A DNA stretch of 64,000 nucleotides from JAJFUG01 sp964473155 (GTDB lineage: Bacteria > Gemmatimonadota > Glassbacteria > GWA2-58-10): the NCBI GenBank assembly GCA_964473155.1, contig CAYYNT010000005.1, positions 49,051 to 113,050 of the forward strand, given 5' to 3'. The notes beneath the pieces were generated by a model that searched no databases, was not told where the DNA came from, and was given only the letters and a program-made list of their open reading frames with translations. Position numbers and translations under genes: made by a program. Of the stretch, positions 50,187 through 58,941 are shown one piece after another (within the stretch, counting starts at the first letter, position 1; every line of letters begins with the position of its first letter).

Positions 50187-52817
50187 ATGCCGGGGCGCAT
50201 CTTGTATCTTCTCATTATCCTGTTGTCCGCCTGCGGAAGGAACGGCGGGGACTCGGCCGGACCAGCGGCTCGGCCATCCGCCGCGGGAGACATTTACGAC
50301 GGGCGTGTGTTCGGCATCTACAAGCCGCTCGAGGTGGCGCAGAACGAGGGCCGTATAACGGTCAGCGGCGAGACTTTCGCCTGGACGTTCGACTGCGCCA
50401 GCGGGCAGATCGTCTCGGCGCGAGCCCTGGGAGATGAATTCCTGGCCGCCGGCGCCAGTTTCCCCAATCCATACATCGGAGTATTCCCGGAAAACGATCC
50501 TGGGGCAAGCGTGGATGGTCTGGCGGAAAGCCGCCCGCGCTATGGTTTCGAAAAAGCCGTGGCCATGCGGCCGCTGCTGTTCTCCGGCGGACTGACCAGC
50601 GCCATGCGCTGTGAGAGCTCCGCCTCGGACAGCGTGTCCACCCGCCTGGTGTCGGCCGAGGCGGACAAGGTGGAGATCGTCTCCTCCGGCCGCTATCTGG
50701 ATGAATCCGGCAAGCCTACCGGTCTGCGCTGGGAGGTGGATTACCGTATCGATATGGACGGGTTCATGAAGATGACCGTACGTCTCGGCGCCGTCCGTCC
50801 TGTCAAGCTGCGCTGGCACTGCTGGTGCCATACTGTGTTCAACCGCGACAAAGCCCGTTTCCTGGCCCGCGATGAGGACCCCGGCGCGCCCCCGTTCAAT
50901 GTCCGTCAGGCCGAGACCCGCCAGCTTGTTGATCTGGCCGATGGAGAAACGGTGCTGGAGTCGCACTGGAACACGCTGTTCCATCTGGGCAACCCGCTCA
51001 CCGGAATTGAGTTCAGCAAGGAGGAATTCTCGGACCGCCTCAGCGGTTACCGCGATTCCGCGGTGCGTCTGCCGGACGGCAGGATGGTGTCCACCGGGTC
51101 GGTGGAGACCGCGGACGGCCAGGTGCTGCAGAACTGGGACTCGCGCGGGCGGCAGGACATTTTCACCCAGATATACAACCGCCCGGAGGGGCTGGAACTG
51201 GAGGAATTCGATATCCGCAACACCACCTGCCCGCTGAATCCCGGACAGATAAGAGAACGGACATGTTATGTGCAGCTCACCCCGCCCAAGCTGCCCCGTC
51301 CCGAGCTTGCCGGAGCGCGTATCGTGTGGCCCGGTCCGCACCAGATACGCATGGCCGGCTGGAAGGGCGACAGCGCCGCCTGGGAGCCGCCCTCGGACGA
51401 GCAGGTGACGCAATGGGCGCAGATGGGCGTGAACCTGATCGTGGGCGGAGCGAATTATTTCTCCGGCGACTATGCCCGTCCCTCGCAGCCAGAGAAAATC
51501 AGGCATTTTCTGGAAACGGCCCATGGTTTCGGCATCCGCGTGATTCCATACGTGACGACCTCGGACTGGGATTTCTCGGCCCCGGGCTACCAGGAGCACG
51601 CCGCCGACTGGATGAGCTCCAAGAATATCGAGTTCATCACAGAGACCAGCCTGATGTGTTTCGGGGCGGAGGGCTGGCGCGACCACGTGGAGGCGCAGTG
51701 TGACACTCTTCTGATGAATTTCCCGTTTGATGGCCTGTATGTCGACAACTGGTTCATCACCCGTCACTGCACCAACGCCCGTCATGGCTGTGCCGGCTAC
51801 CTGGGGCGCTACGTGACCGAGGGCTACCACGATTTCGCCCGCCGTCTGCGCCGTGTCGTGGCCCGTCACACCGGGGGCAGGGGCATAATGCTGTTCAACA
51901 CGGACAACGTTTCCAACTCCACCAGCCTGGCCTGGTTCGACCTGCGGCTTTCCGGCGAGAACAACGACCCGCTGCGCCTGGCGGGGGAGACTGTCCTCAG
52001 CACCTGGAACGGCAAGCGCCAGGGTGTTCAGTCCGTGGCGATGTGGCGCGAGAACCAGGACCCGCTGGACATGGTCAATTTCTGCGCCAGATATGGCTTC
52101 TCGTTCCGTCTGTTAGGCGGAAGGCGGGATGCGGATATGGTCGGGAGCTGCGCGGCGGCTGCCTCTCCGGATACTCCAATGGGTTTCAACCGACTTTACT
52201 GGGACATCCAGCGTTTCTTCGGCGTGGACAAGGCCGAGTTTTTCAGCGCGTTCGACAGCCGCGAGATTCTGAGCCTTTCGGGGGAGGGATCGACAGCGGC
52301 GGCCTGGGCGCGTGAGGGCAGGGCGCTTTTGAGTCTGAGCTGTCTGGGGAGCCAGGCTGCCGGGACCGCGCAAACCAGGGCCGCGCGCCGTGAAACACTT
52401 TCCATCCACCGTCCGGAAGCCCTGGGCCTGGATCAGGCTGCAAGATACCGCCTGGTGGACCTCGCCGCGGGGGGCTACCTGGACAGCCGGGAGTATCCGG
52501 TCGCTGAACTGGCGGCAGTGACGCTGAACCTTGTTCCCGGCCGCACGCATCTGATTCTTCTTGAGCCGGTGGCCGAGGGCCCGCGCCTTGTTTATTTCCG
52601 GGGAGCGGATGCAGCTCGGACAGAGACAGCGGGCGACACGCTGAAAGTGTTTTTTGAAGCGCCGGAGGGTTCACCGGTAAGCCTGTACCTGGATTCCGCC
52701 GGAAGCATGTTTCACATGTTGACTCCAGGTTTCGAGCCGGTGCAGGGACCGTCTTTCGCAGCTTTCAGCGGCCGTCTGCCCGCCGGCCGCATGGTGCGGA
52801 TCGCAGGCCTGAAATGA
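50187..52817 (+). CDS. Large lipoprotein with TIM-barrel glycosidase-like domain
   Basis: This 876-residue protein has a lipobox LLSAC followed by GRNGG. A beta-rich N-terminal half (to about residue 370) precedes a TIM-barrel-like part. The latter shows QMGVNLIVGGANYFSGD, GIRVIPYVTTSDWDF, FPFDGLYVDNWF and GIMLFNTDNVSNS, a layout seen in putative glycoside hydrolases such as DUF6259-like proteins. The aspartate in YVDNW is a plausible catalytic residue. C-terminal beta-sandwich domains follow. Same orientation as the glycan run. Confidence 0.6.
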   Translation: MPGRILYLLIILLSACGRNGGDSAGPAARPSAAGDIYDGRVFGIYKPLEVAQNEGRITVSGETFAWTFDCASGQIVSARALGDEFLAAGASFPNPYIGVFPENDPGASVDGLAESRPRYGFEKAVAMRPLLFSGGLTSAMRCESSASDSVSTRLVSAEADKVEIVSSGRYLDESGKPTGLRWEVDYRIDMDGFMKMTVRLGAVRPVKLRWHCWCHTVFNRDKARFLARDEDPGAPPFNVRQAETRQLVDLADGETVLESHWNTLFHLGNPLTGIEFSKEEFSDRLSGYRDSAVRLPDGRMVSTGSVETADGQVLQNWDSRGRQDIFTQIYNRPEGLELEEFDIRNTTCPLNPGQIRERTCYVQLTPPKLPRPELAGARIVWPGPHQIRMAGWKGDSAAWEPPSDEQVTQWAQMGVNLIVGGANYFSGDYARPSQPEKIRHFLETAHGFGIRVIPYVTTSDWDFSAPGYQEHAADWMSSKNIEFITETSLMCFGAEGWRDHVEAQCDTLLMNFPFDGLYVDNWFITRHCTNARHGCAGYLGRYVTEGYHDFARRLRRVVARHTGGRGIMLFNTDNVSNSTSLAWFDLRLSGENNDPLRLAGETVLSTWNGKRQGVQSVAMWRENQDPLDMVNFCARYGFSFRLLGGRRDADMVGSCAAAASPDTPMGFNRLYWDIQRFFGVDKAEFFSAFDSREILSLSGEGSTAAAWAREGRALLSLSCLGSQAAGTAQTRAARRETLSIHRPEALGLDQAARYRLVDLAAGGYLDSREYPVAELAAVTLNLVPGRTHLILLEPVAEGPRLVYFRGADAARTETAGDTLKVFFEAPEGSPVSLYLDSAGSMFHMLTPGFEPVQGPSFAAFSGRLPAGRMVRIAGLK

Positions 52818-52911
52818 ATAATGATTGACACAGAGCGTCCACAGAATAAAGATTACATCCTGATCCACAGTAGTGATTCATTTTTCGATATTGCAGTCAA
52901 GGAGGTTCATA

Positions 52912-54189
52912 ATGGAAGAAACGACCAGAGAGAGCGCTTTGAGCCGGAGGGATTTCATCCTCAAAGGATCCACCGCCGCGGCTGTCGCCGTGGCCGGATT
53001 GTCAGTCCTGGGCGCGCCTGCAATCGTGCGTGGCCAGAACCTGAACAGTAATCTGAATGTGGGCGTGATCGGCACGGGAAGCCGGGGCTGCTACCTGACC
53101 CGTATCCTGACAGCACAGTCCGGAGTCACTATTTCGGATGTCTGCGATGTCTACCCGCCGAACCTCGAAGCTGGAAAGACAGATTCTAAGAATGAAAAAG
53201 TCCGTGCCTGGGAGGACTGGCGTAAGATTCTGGAGCAGAAGGATGTGGACGCCGTGGTGGTGGCCCCGCCCCTGTTCCTGCACGTGCCGTGCAGCGTAGC
53301 CTCTCTCGATGCGGGCAAGCACGTGTACAGCGAAAAAAGCATGGGGATGAACGTAAAGGAGCTTAACGCGATGGGCGCGGCGGTGAAAGCCCACCCGGAC
53401 AAGGTGTACATGGTGGGGTTCCAGAGCCGGATGATGGAATCGTTCAACGACGCGAAGAAGCTGGTGCAGAGCGGCTCGTTCGGCAAGATCCTCCAGTTCT
53501 ACGTACACTATGACAATAACCGTTCCTGGCGCGCGGAAGGAGCAATTGACCCGAAGTGGGAGCGAGTCCTCAACTGGCGTCTTTACCGCGAGTACTGCGG
53601 CGGAATCCTCACCGAACTGCTGACACACGAGATCGACATGGTGCTGGATGTCCTGGGGACCATGCCGGTGTCCGGGGCCTGCACCGGAAAGATCATGGTG
53701 TATAACGACGGGCGCGAGCACTTTGACAGCCTGATGGGCCACTGGGAAATGGAGGACGGGGTGATCGGAGTGGCCAGCGGCGGACTGGCCAATGCCCGCT
53801 GGGGCAGCTCCTGGGCCATACACGGGACGCATGGCACGCTGGAATTCACGGGAAGCGCCTACCGTATCTTCTGGGAGAAGGAAACCCGTCACCTCCAGCA
53901 GATCGGAATCAAGCACAAGTTCACCCAGGTCAAGCTCGGCCAGTCGCTTAACGTGAGCGACGCTCCGATGACTGAGCCGGACAAGGTGGCCGACTACCGC
54001 GGCAGCAACACCGAGGACAGCAGCATCAAAGCCGTGCAGAACTTCCTTGATTGTGTCCGCAAAGGCGGCAAGCCTGTGATGGATTACGAAAGTTGCCGCC
54101 GTCCCTCCATTGCCGCGCTGATGCTGTATGAGAGCTCGTTCAACGGCGGGCGGAAAGTCACGCGCGAGGAGATCGAGGCGCAGGGCTGA
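52912..54189 (+). CDS. Exported Gfo/Idh/MocA-family oxidoreductase, second copy
   Basis: This is a 425-residue protein. ATG 52912 has AAGGAGG about 7 bases upstream. A twin-arginine leader (LSRRDFILKGSTAAAVAVAG) precedes the Rossmann fold VGVIGTGSRGCYL. The usual CEKP motif appears as SEKSM. It probably oxidises a sugar or glycoside with bound NAD in the periplasm. It differs clearly from the 19833 protein. A strong terminator at 54225 ends this run. Confidence 0.85.
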   Translation: MEETTRESALSRRDFILKGSTAAAVAVAGLSVLGAPAIVRGQNLNSNLNVGVIGTGSRGCYLTRILTAQSGVTISDVCDVYPPNLEAGKTDSKNEKVRAWEDWRKILEQKDVDAVVVAPPLFLHVPCSVASLDAGKHVYSEKSMGMNVKELNAMGAAVKAHPDKVYMVGFQSRMMESFNDAKKLVQSGSFGKILQFYVHYDNNRSWRAEGAIDPKWERVLNWRLYREYCGGILTELLTHEIDMVLDVLGTMPVSGACTGKIMVYNDGREHFDSLMGHWEMEDGVIGVASGGLANARWGSSWAIHGTHGTLEFTGSAYRIFWEKETRHLQQIGIKHKFTQVKLGQSLNVSDAPMTEPDKVADYRGSNTEDSSIKAVQNFLDCVRKGGKPVMDYESCRRPSIAALMLYESSFNGGRKVTREEIEAQG

Positions 54190-54224
54190 ATGAACTTTTG
54201 AACAGTATTCAAGTGTGTTTATCG

Positions 54225-54251
54225 AGGGGTGCGCGCGGCGCACCCCTTTTT
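54225..54251 (+). terminator. Rho-independent terminator at the end of the glycan cluster
   Basis: A 10-bp perfect stem AGGGGTGCGC/GCGCACCCCT with a 3-base loop is followed by five T residues, 35 bases after the oxidoreductase stop. Confidence 0.88.
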
Positions 54252-54413
54252 GTTCAGATTATGTATCCGGAGAAGCATTTGTGGTGTCTTATAAAATAAG
54301 ATATTTTTTTCAACTCTCTTCTCACTTCCAGGCGCCGGGCTTGTATAATCCCCGCGCCGGTGTTAGTTTTCGCCGTAAGAGAACTGTTTTCAAGCTGTTT
54401 AAGCCGTTCTCAC

Positions 54414-54442
54414 TTGACTGAGCCGTCATATAAATCTAAATT
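54414..54442 (+). promoter_or_regulatory. Sigma-70-like promoter of the sensor kinase operon
   Basis: TTGACT (54414-54419), a 17-base spacer and TAAATT (54437-54442) lie about 120 bases before ATG 54561. Nothing else was recognised in the 54252-54560 gap. Confidence 0.5.
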
Positions 54443-54560
54443 GCCTTTTTTATGCGTTGAGCACTGGTTGATGTAATTGCCATCTGTTCGGTTCACAAGG
54501 TGTTTTGAATCGCGGACCACGGTGATCGATACCATGTGATGGAGGCCTGGCAACAGAACG

Positions 54561-56825
54561 ATGAACTCCGGAAAACCGACATACGGGGAACTCGAGGAGC
54601 GAATCCGGACGCTGGAAGAAAGCGCGCGCCGGGGCATGCTGGCCGAGCGTTCACTCCGCAGCATAGAGAAAAACTATGCCGAGACCCTGAAAAACCTGGA
54701 TAAGATGTGCCGGGAGATATACTCGATCCGTTCAATGGTCGGGATGCCGCAGATATACCTGGACGAGAACTGGAACATTGTGGGCTATTCGGCCGATGCC
54801 CCCCTTCTCAGTCGCAAGGTGGTCCGTTACGCCAGGGAGCGGCGCAACATCCGCGATTTTTTCCGTGAGAGCGATTTTGACAAGATTATTCAGCACCTGC
54901 ACAAGATCGCCTCGCTCGAGAATCTGCCCTACGATCAGGGCCGCAAGTGGAACCTGGCCTACGGTGGACCGGCGGCTGAAGACGATCTGGATAAGAACTG
55001 GATTATCTACCGCAACACCGAACACTGTCACTGGGAAGTGAAACCGCGGGACAAGGGCGGTTTCTCGATCCACCATAAATCACATGCCGCCGATTATCTG
55101 GACTGCTGCCTGATGTCCGTGCGTGAGTTCGGGAGCGAGCATGAGGACATCCGGATGGTCTACAAAACCCGCACCTCACAGCGAAGCGACTATATCCGCG
55201 ATGTTTCGACCATCCTTTCGGGATCCTCGGGCCTGGAGGCGGTCACGCCGGACATGTTCGGCTATACGATCTGCACAGGCTCGAATTACAATTCCGAGGG
55301 CCGTATCCAGAAACATGGAGCAAATGTGATAACCCGTCCCGAATCGCTTGACGCCGGGACGGAGTACCAGGTGATAATTGAACGTATCGGCGGCTGTGTG
55401 CGGCGGCGAGTGATCAACATGGCCACCGGCAGCGAGATTCCGCTTCTTGAGTTTATCGACAGCAACGCGGTTTATTTCGGCCAGAACCACATAGGCTTCT
55501 ATACTTTCAGCGGCGAGGTCGAGATATACGATATCGAGGTTTATACTCGACAGTCGAGGTTTGAGCTCGAACAGTTCCGCATTCCGATCGATATTGAGGT
55601 GGGAGTGCGGGATGAAAAGCTGAAAAACAGCGTGTTCCGCCTCAAGTACGCCAAGAACGAGATCATGGGCAAGACTCTGCATACCCTGATGCTCGAGGAC
55701 ATAACCAAGCGAAAGTCGGATGAGGAGGCTCTGCGCGAGAGCGAGGAAAAATTCCGGCGTCTTTTCGAGGAATCACGGGTCGCCCTGAGCATCACTACGC
55801 CGGAGGGGCGCTTCCTGGATGTGAACCTGGAGATGACAAACTTGTTCGGTTACACGCACGAGGAGTTCATGCGTCTTCCGGCGGATGATCTTTACATCGA
55901 CCTGGAGGATCGTCACACCTACCTGGGCGTTCTGGAACGCAAGGGTTATGTGCGCGACTATGAGTTGAGGATGAAGCGCAAGGACGGAGCGCTGGTGGAG
56001 ACCTTGATCACCTCGACCGTGCACCGCAACCGGGACGGCTCGGTCTATTGCATCCAGGGCAGCATCCAGGATGTCACCGAACGCAAGAGGATGGAAGCCC
56101 AGATCAAAGAATCGCAGCGCATGGAAGTGATCGGAAGGCTGGCCTCCGGCGTGGCGCATGAGGTGCGTAATCCGCTGAACGCGATCCTGGCGATAACGGA
56201 GGCGCTGTTCCAGGAAATCGGTGACAATCCTGAATATAATCCGTATCTCGAGCATATCCGCACCCAGGTGGACCGCCTGGCCCTGCTGATGAAAGACCTT
56301 CTTGAACTGGGCAAGCCGCTTAAGCGCGAAAGTTTCACGCGCGATTCGATCCGTTCGATCTGCGCCGAGGGAATCGATCTGTGGAGACAGTCTTCCAGCC
56401 TGGGCGAGCGAAAGGTGCGCTTTGTCGCAGGCGAGGACGGGGATCGTCTGGAGGTTTTCGGCAACGGGAGCAAGCTGAAGCAGGTTGTAATGAACCTGCT
56501 TGAAAACGCGGCCCAGCACAGTCCCGAGGAGAGCGAAATAGTAGTCGAGCTGCGCCGGAAAGCGAACCGTACAGTGATCGTGAATATAAGGGACCGCGGC
56601 ACGGGCATTTCCCCCGAACTGCTTCCGGAAGTCTTCAAGCCGTTTTTCACCACCCGCACGCGCGGCGCCGGGCTCGGTTTGAGCATCGTCAAGAGTATAG
56701 TGGAAACGCACGGCGGACTGATAGAGCTGTTCAACAACGAACCTGCCCCGGGCCTGACTGTTGAGGTCATCCTCCCGCTGGCCCAGGAAACTGAGAATGA
56801 AGAAAAATATTCTGCTGGTGGATGA
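54561..56825 (+). CDS. Soluble PAS sensor histidine kinase with inserted lectin-like domain
   Basis: This is a 754-residue protein with no signal or membrane helix. Residues 8-60 are coiled coil. Residues 62-110 (PQIYLDENWNIVGYS) look like the first half of a PAS domain. Residues about 125-330 form a beta-rich jellyroll-like block ending NHIGFYTFSGEVEIYDIEVY. Residues 335-385 look like the second half of the PAS domain, ending LMLEDITKRK. A second PAS spans about 395-510. The kinase core has His533 in SGVAHEVRNP, NLLENAA (645-651), DRGTGIS (678-684) and GAGLGLS (702-708). It overlaps the activator gene by 29 bases. Confidence 0.85.
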   Translation: MNSGKPTYGELEERIRTLEESARRGMLAERSLRSIEKNYAETLKNLDKMCREIYSIRSMVGMPQIYLDENWNIVGYSADAPLLSRKVVRYARERRNIRDFFRESDFDKIIQHLHKIASLENLPYDQGRKWNLAYGGPAAEDDLDKNWIIYRNTEHCHWEVKPRDKGGFSIHHKSHAADYLDCCLMSVREFGSEHEDIRMVYKTRTSQRSDYIRDVSTILSGSSGLEAVTPDMFGYTICTGSNYNSEGRIQKHGANVITRPESLDAGTEYQVIIERIGGCVRRRVINMATGSEIPLLEFIDSNAVYFGQNHIGFYTFSGEVEIYDIEVYTRQSRFELEQFRIPIDIEVGVRDEKLKNSVFRLKYAKNEIMGKTLHTLMLEDITKRKSDEEALRESEEKFRRLFEESRVALSITTPEGRFLDVNLEMTNLFGYTHEEFMRLPADDLYIDLEDRHTYLGVLERKGYVRDYELRMKRKDGALVETLITSTVHRNRDGSVYCIQGSIQDVTERKRMEAQIKESQRMEVIGRLASGVAHEVRNPLNAILAITEALFQEIGDNPEYNPYLEHIRTQVDRLALLMKDLLELGKPLKRESFTRDSIRSICAEGIDLWRQSSSLGERKVRFVAGEDGDRLEVFGNGSKLKQVVMNLLENAAQHSPEESEIVVELRRKANRTVIVNIRDRGTGISPELLPEVFKPFFTTRTRGAGLGLSIVKSIVETHGGLIELFNNEPAPGLTVEVILPLAQETENEEKYSAGG

Positions 56826-58113
56826 CGATCCCGGAATCCGGTTCGGGTACACTAAGTTCTTTACGCGCAACGGTTATAACCTGACGGCGGCATCATCCCT
56901 GACTCAGGCCCGCAGCGCCGTGGCCGCGACCCGTTTCGATGCCGCCCTGCTGGATATGGTCCTTCCGGACGGTAACAGTTTCGACTGGATAGGGGAGCTG
57001 CGCCGCGACCATCCGGATATAGCCATTGTCGTTATCACCGGTCACGGGGACATCCCCACCGCGGTGGAGGCCATTCACCGGGGAGCGGACAATTTCCTGA
57101 CCAAGCCGGTCAGCCTGGAGGAATTGTCGGTCGTTCTGCAGAAAAGTCTCGAACTCGGCAGTCTGCGCCGTGGAAAGCTCACCACGCAGCGCCTGAGCCG
57201 GAACAGCGTTCTTTTTTTCGGCGAGCATCCGCTGATGCAGAAAGTCATGGAACTCGCGGCCCTGGCCGCCGAGAACGACTCACCAGTGCTTATACAGGGG
57301 GAAACCGGCAGCGGAAAGGGAGTGCTGGCGCGCTGGATTCACGATCATGGCCCCTGGAGCAGCAATCCATATGTGGATATCAACTGTTCCAGCCTCAAGG
57401 GCGACCTTTTCGCCAGCGAGCTGTTCGGTCACGCCAGGGGGGCTTTCACCTCGGCGAACCAGGAGAAACAGGGGTTGATTGAGGTGGCGGATGGCGGATC
57501 GCTGTTTCTGGATGAAATAAGCGACATGCCGCCGGGTGTGCAGGCCGAATTCCTGAAAGTGATCGAGGAAAAACAGTACCGCCGCCTGGGCGAGGTGATA
57601 GTGCGCCGAAGCGAATTCCGTCTTGTCTGCTCTTCAAACCAGGACCTGTTTAAGAAAGTATCCGAGGGGGTATTCCGTCAGGACCTGTTTTTCCGGATCA
57701 ACGTGTTTCCGATACAGTTGCCGCCTCTCCGGCAGCGCAGGGACGATATCCCGGAGCTGGCCCGGAGCATCCTGCTCTCTCTCGGCTCCAGCGGCGATAA
57801 CCTCAGCCCCGAGGCGCTCGATTTGCTGGTGAGTCATTCCTGGCCCGGAAATATCCGAGAACTGCGGAATGTTCTGGAGCGCGCGGTCCTTCTGTCCCGG
57901 AACGGGCGGCTGACACCGAGGTACTTCTCAGGGCTTGGCGGTAACGCTCTGCCGGAGTCGCAGGATGTGTCTATCGGACTGGAAGAGATGGAAAAGCGCC
58001 ATATCGGAAACGTGCTCGACCGGTTCAACGGCGATACACGCAAAGCCGCGGAAGCTCTGGGAATATCTCTCGCCACGCTTTACCGCAAGATAAAAAAGCT
58101 CGATATCGGCTGA
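56797..58113 (+). CDS. NtrC-family sigma-54-dependent response regulator
   Basis: This is a 438-residue protein starting at ATG 56797, inside the end of the kinase gene. The receiver domain has Asp9-Asp11, the phosphoacceptor Asp53 (LLDMVLPDG) and Lys103. The AAA+ domain has Walker A GETGSGKG (168-175), the sigma-54-contact loop GAFTSA (215-220) and Walker B GGSLFLDE (233-240). A Fis-type helix-turn-helix is at 410-435 (TRKAAEALGISLATLYRKI). It is the cognate partner of the kinase and should activate sigma-54 promoters. Confidence 0.95.
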   Translation: MKKNILLVDDDPGIRFGYTKFFTRNGYNLTAASSLTQARSAVAATRFDAALLDMVLPDGNSFDWIGELRRDHPDIAIVVITGHGDIPTAVEAIHRGADNFLTKPVSLEELSVVLQKSLELGSLRRGKLTTQRLSRNSVLFFGEHPLMQKVMELAALAAENDSPVLIQGETGSGKGVLARWIHDHGPWSSNPYVDINCSSLKGDLFASELFGHARGAFTSANQEKQGLIEVADGGSLFLDEISDMPPGVQAEFLKVIEEKQYRRLGEVIVRRSEFRLVCSSNQDLFKKVSEGVFRQDLFFRINVFPIQLPPLRQRRDDIPELARSILLSLGSSGDNLSPEALDLLVSHSWPGNIRELRNVLERAVLLSRNGRLTPRYFSGLGGNALPESQDVSIGLEEMEKRHIGNVLDRFNGDTRKAAEALGISLATLYRKIKKLDIG

Positions 58114-58172
58114 TTTTTACCTCCATTCTACTCATGCAATCCGCTATCGGCTTGATTCCCGTCCCGGCTGCC

Positions 58173-58210
58173 ATTCTCAAAATGTTTGCTTTTTTTACGA
58201 TTATGAGAAT
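58173..58210. promoter_or_regulatory. Inverted repeat, possible activator site
   Basis: ATTCTCA (58173-58179) and TGAGAAT (58204-58210) are perfect inverted copies separated by 24 bases, upstream of the receiver gene. They lie about 70-100 bases before a sigma-54-like element, a usual distance for bound activators. Confidence 0.4.
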
Positions 58211-58274
58211 AACATAACCCGCCTGTAAAACCCTAATCTGTTGAAAAGCTTACACTAAGCCGCGCTTCGGGCAA

Positions 58275-58289
58275 TGGCATCTTTTTTGT
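58275..58289 (+). promoter_or_regulatory. Sigma-54-like element before the receiver gene
   Basis: TGGCATCTTTTTTGT, identical to 31012-31026. The GG and GT pairs are spaced as in -24/-12 promoters, with a T replacing the final C. It lies 35 bases before ATG 58325. Confidence 0.45.
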
Positions 58290-58324
58290 CTTATATCCGG
58301 CGGACCTTTCTCCCGTGGGGATTG

Positions 58325-58741
58325 ATGACGCCGAAAAAAATTCTTCTGGTTGATGATGAGACAGCGGTCCTGTTCGCCTACAGGAAGGTGCTCGAGCGCC
58401 CTGGAGTGAACGTGGACGCGGCGGAGTCCAAGAAGGAGACAATCCGGCTGCTGGACCGGTGCAGTTACGATGTGGCTATTCTGGACCTTCGTCTGAGCGG
58501 CGGTGACTGCGAGGAAGGTTTCGAGTTGTTGTCGGTTATCAAGGCCAAGTCTCCATCGACCAAGATCATGCTGATAACCGCTTACGGCAATCCCGATATC
58601 CAGGAAAAAGCCACCAGTCTGGGCGCGGATTTCTATTTCGAAAAGCCGGTTTCCACCAGGTTCATCCAGGAAGCTCTCCGTCTGGCGGGTGTCCCCATTC
58701 AGGACGATGAGATTTCCAAGGTTGTCTGGAAATTCAGTTGA
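58325..58741 (+). CDS. Stand-alone receiver-domain response regulator
   Basis: This is a 138-residue protein; the ATG at 58325 begins MTPKKILLVDDE. The receiver fold has paired acidic residues (DDE), the phosphoacceptor Asp in AILDLRLSGG, the switch threonine in LITAYG and Lys in YFEKPVS. There is no output domain. It may act as a phosphate sink or signalling adaptor with the kinase/activator pair upstream. It is separated from them by 211 bases with its own regulatory sequences. Confidence 0.85.
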   Translation: MTPKKILLVDDETAVLFAYRKVLERPGVNVDAAESKKETIRLLDRCSYDVAILDLRLSGGDCEEGFELLSVIKAKSPSTKIMLITAYGNPDIQEKATSLGADFYFEKPVSTRFIQEALRLAGVPIQDDEISKVVWKFS

Positions 58742-58941
58742 CGCGCAGTTGCAACATAAGCGGGGTCCGAATCGTTCTGTCCCATAGTGAGCCGTTTTTT
58801 CAACCGGTTCAAGCGTTCGGACGAACGGCAGTCAATGATGGTTCAACCCTTAAATAAGGCCCGGGAGGTGCTGCCTATGAAGTGAGTGAAACTCTTGTCC
58901 GTTTTTATGTAGCTCCGATCCAATTTCAATTGGGGGATTAC

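Noticed and set aside
54475..54540. GG...GC pair as a second sigma-54 promoter before the kinase gene
   Set aside because: In CTGGTTGATGTAATTGCC the GG and GC are 11 bases apart rather than 10, so the spacing is wrong.
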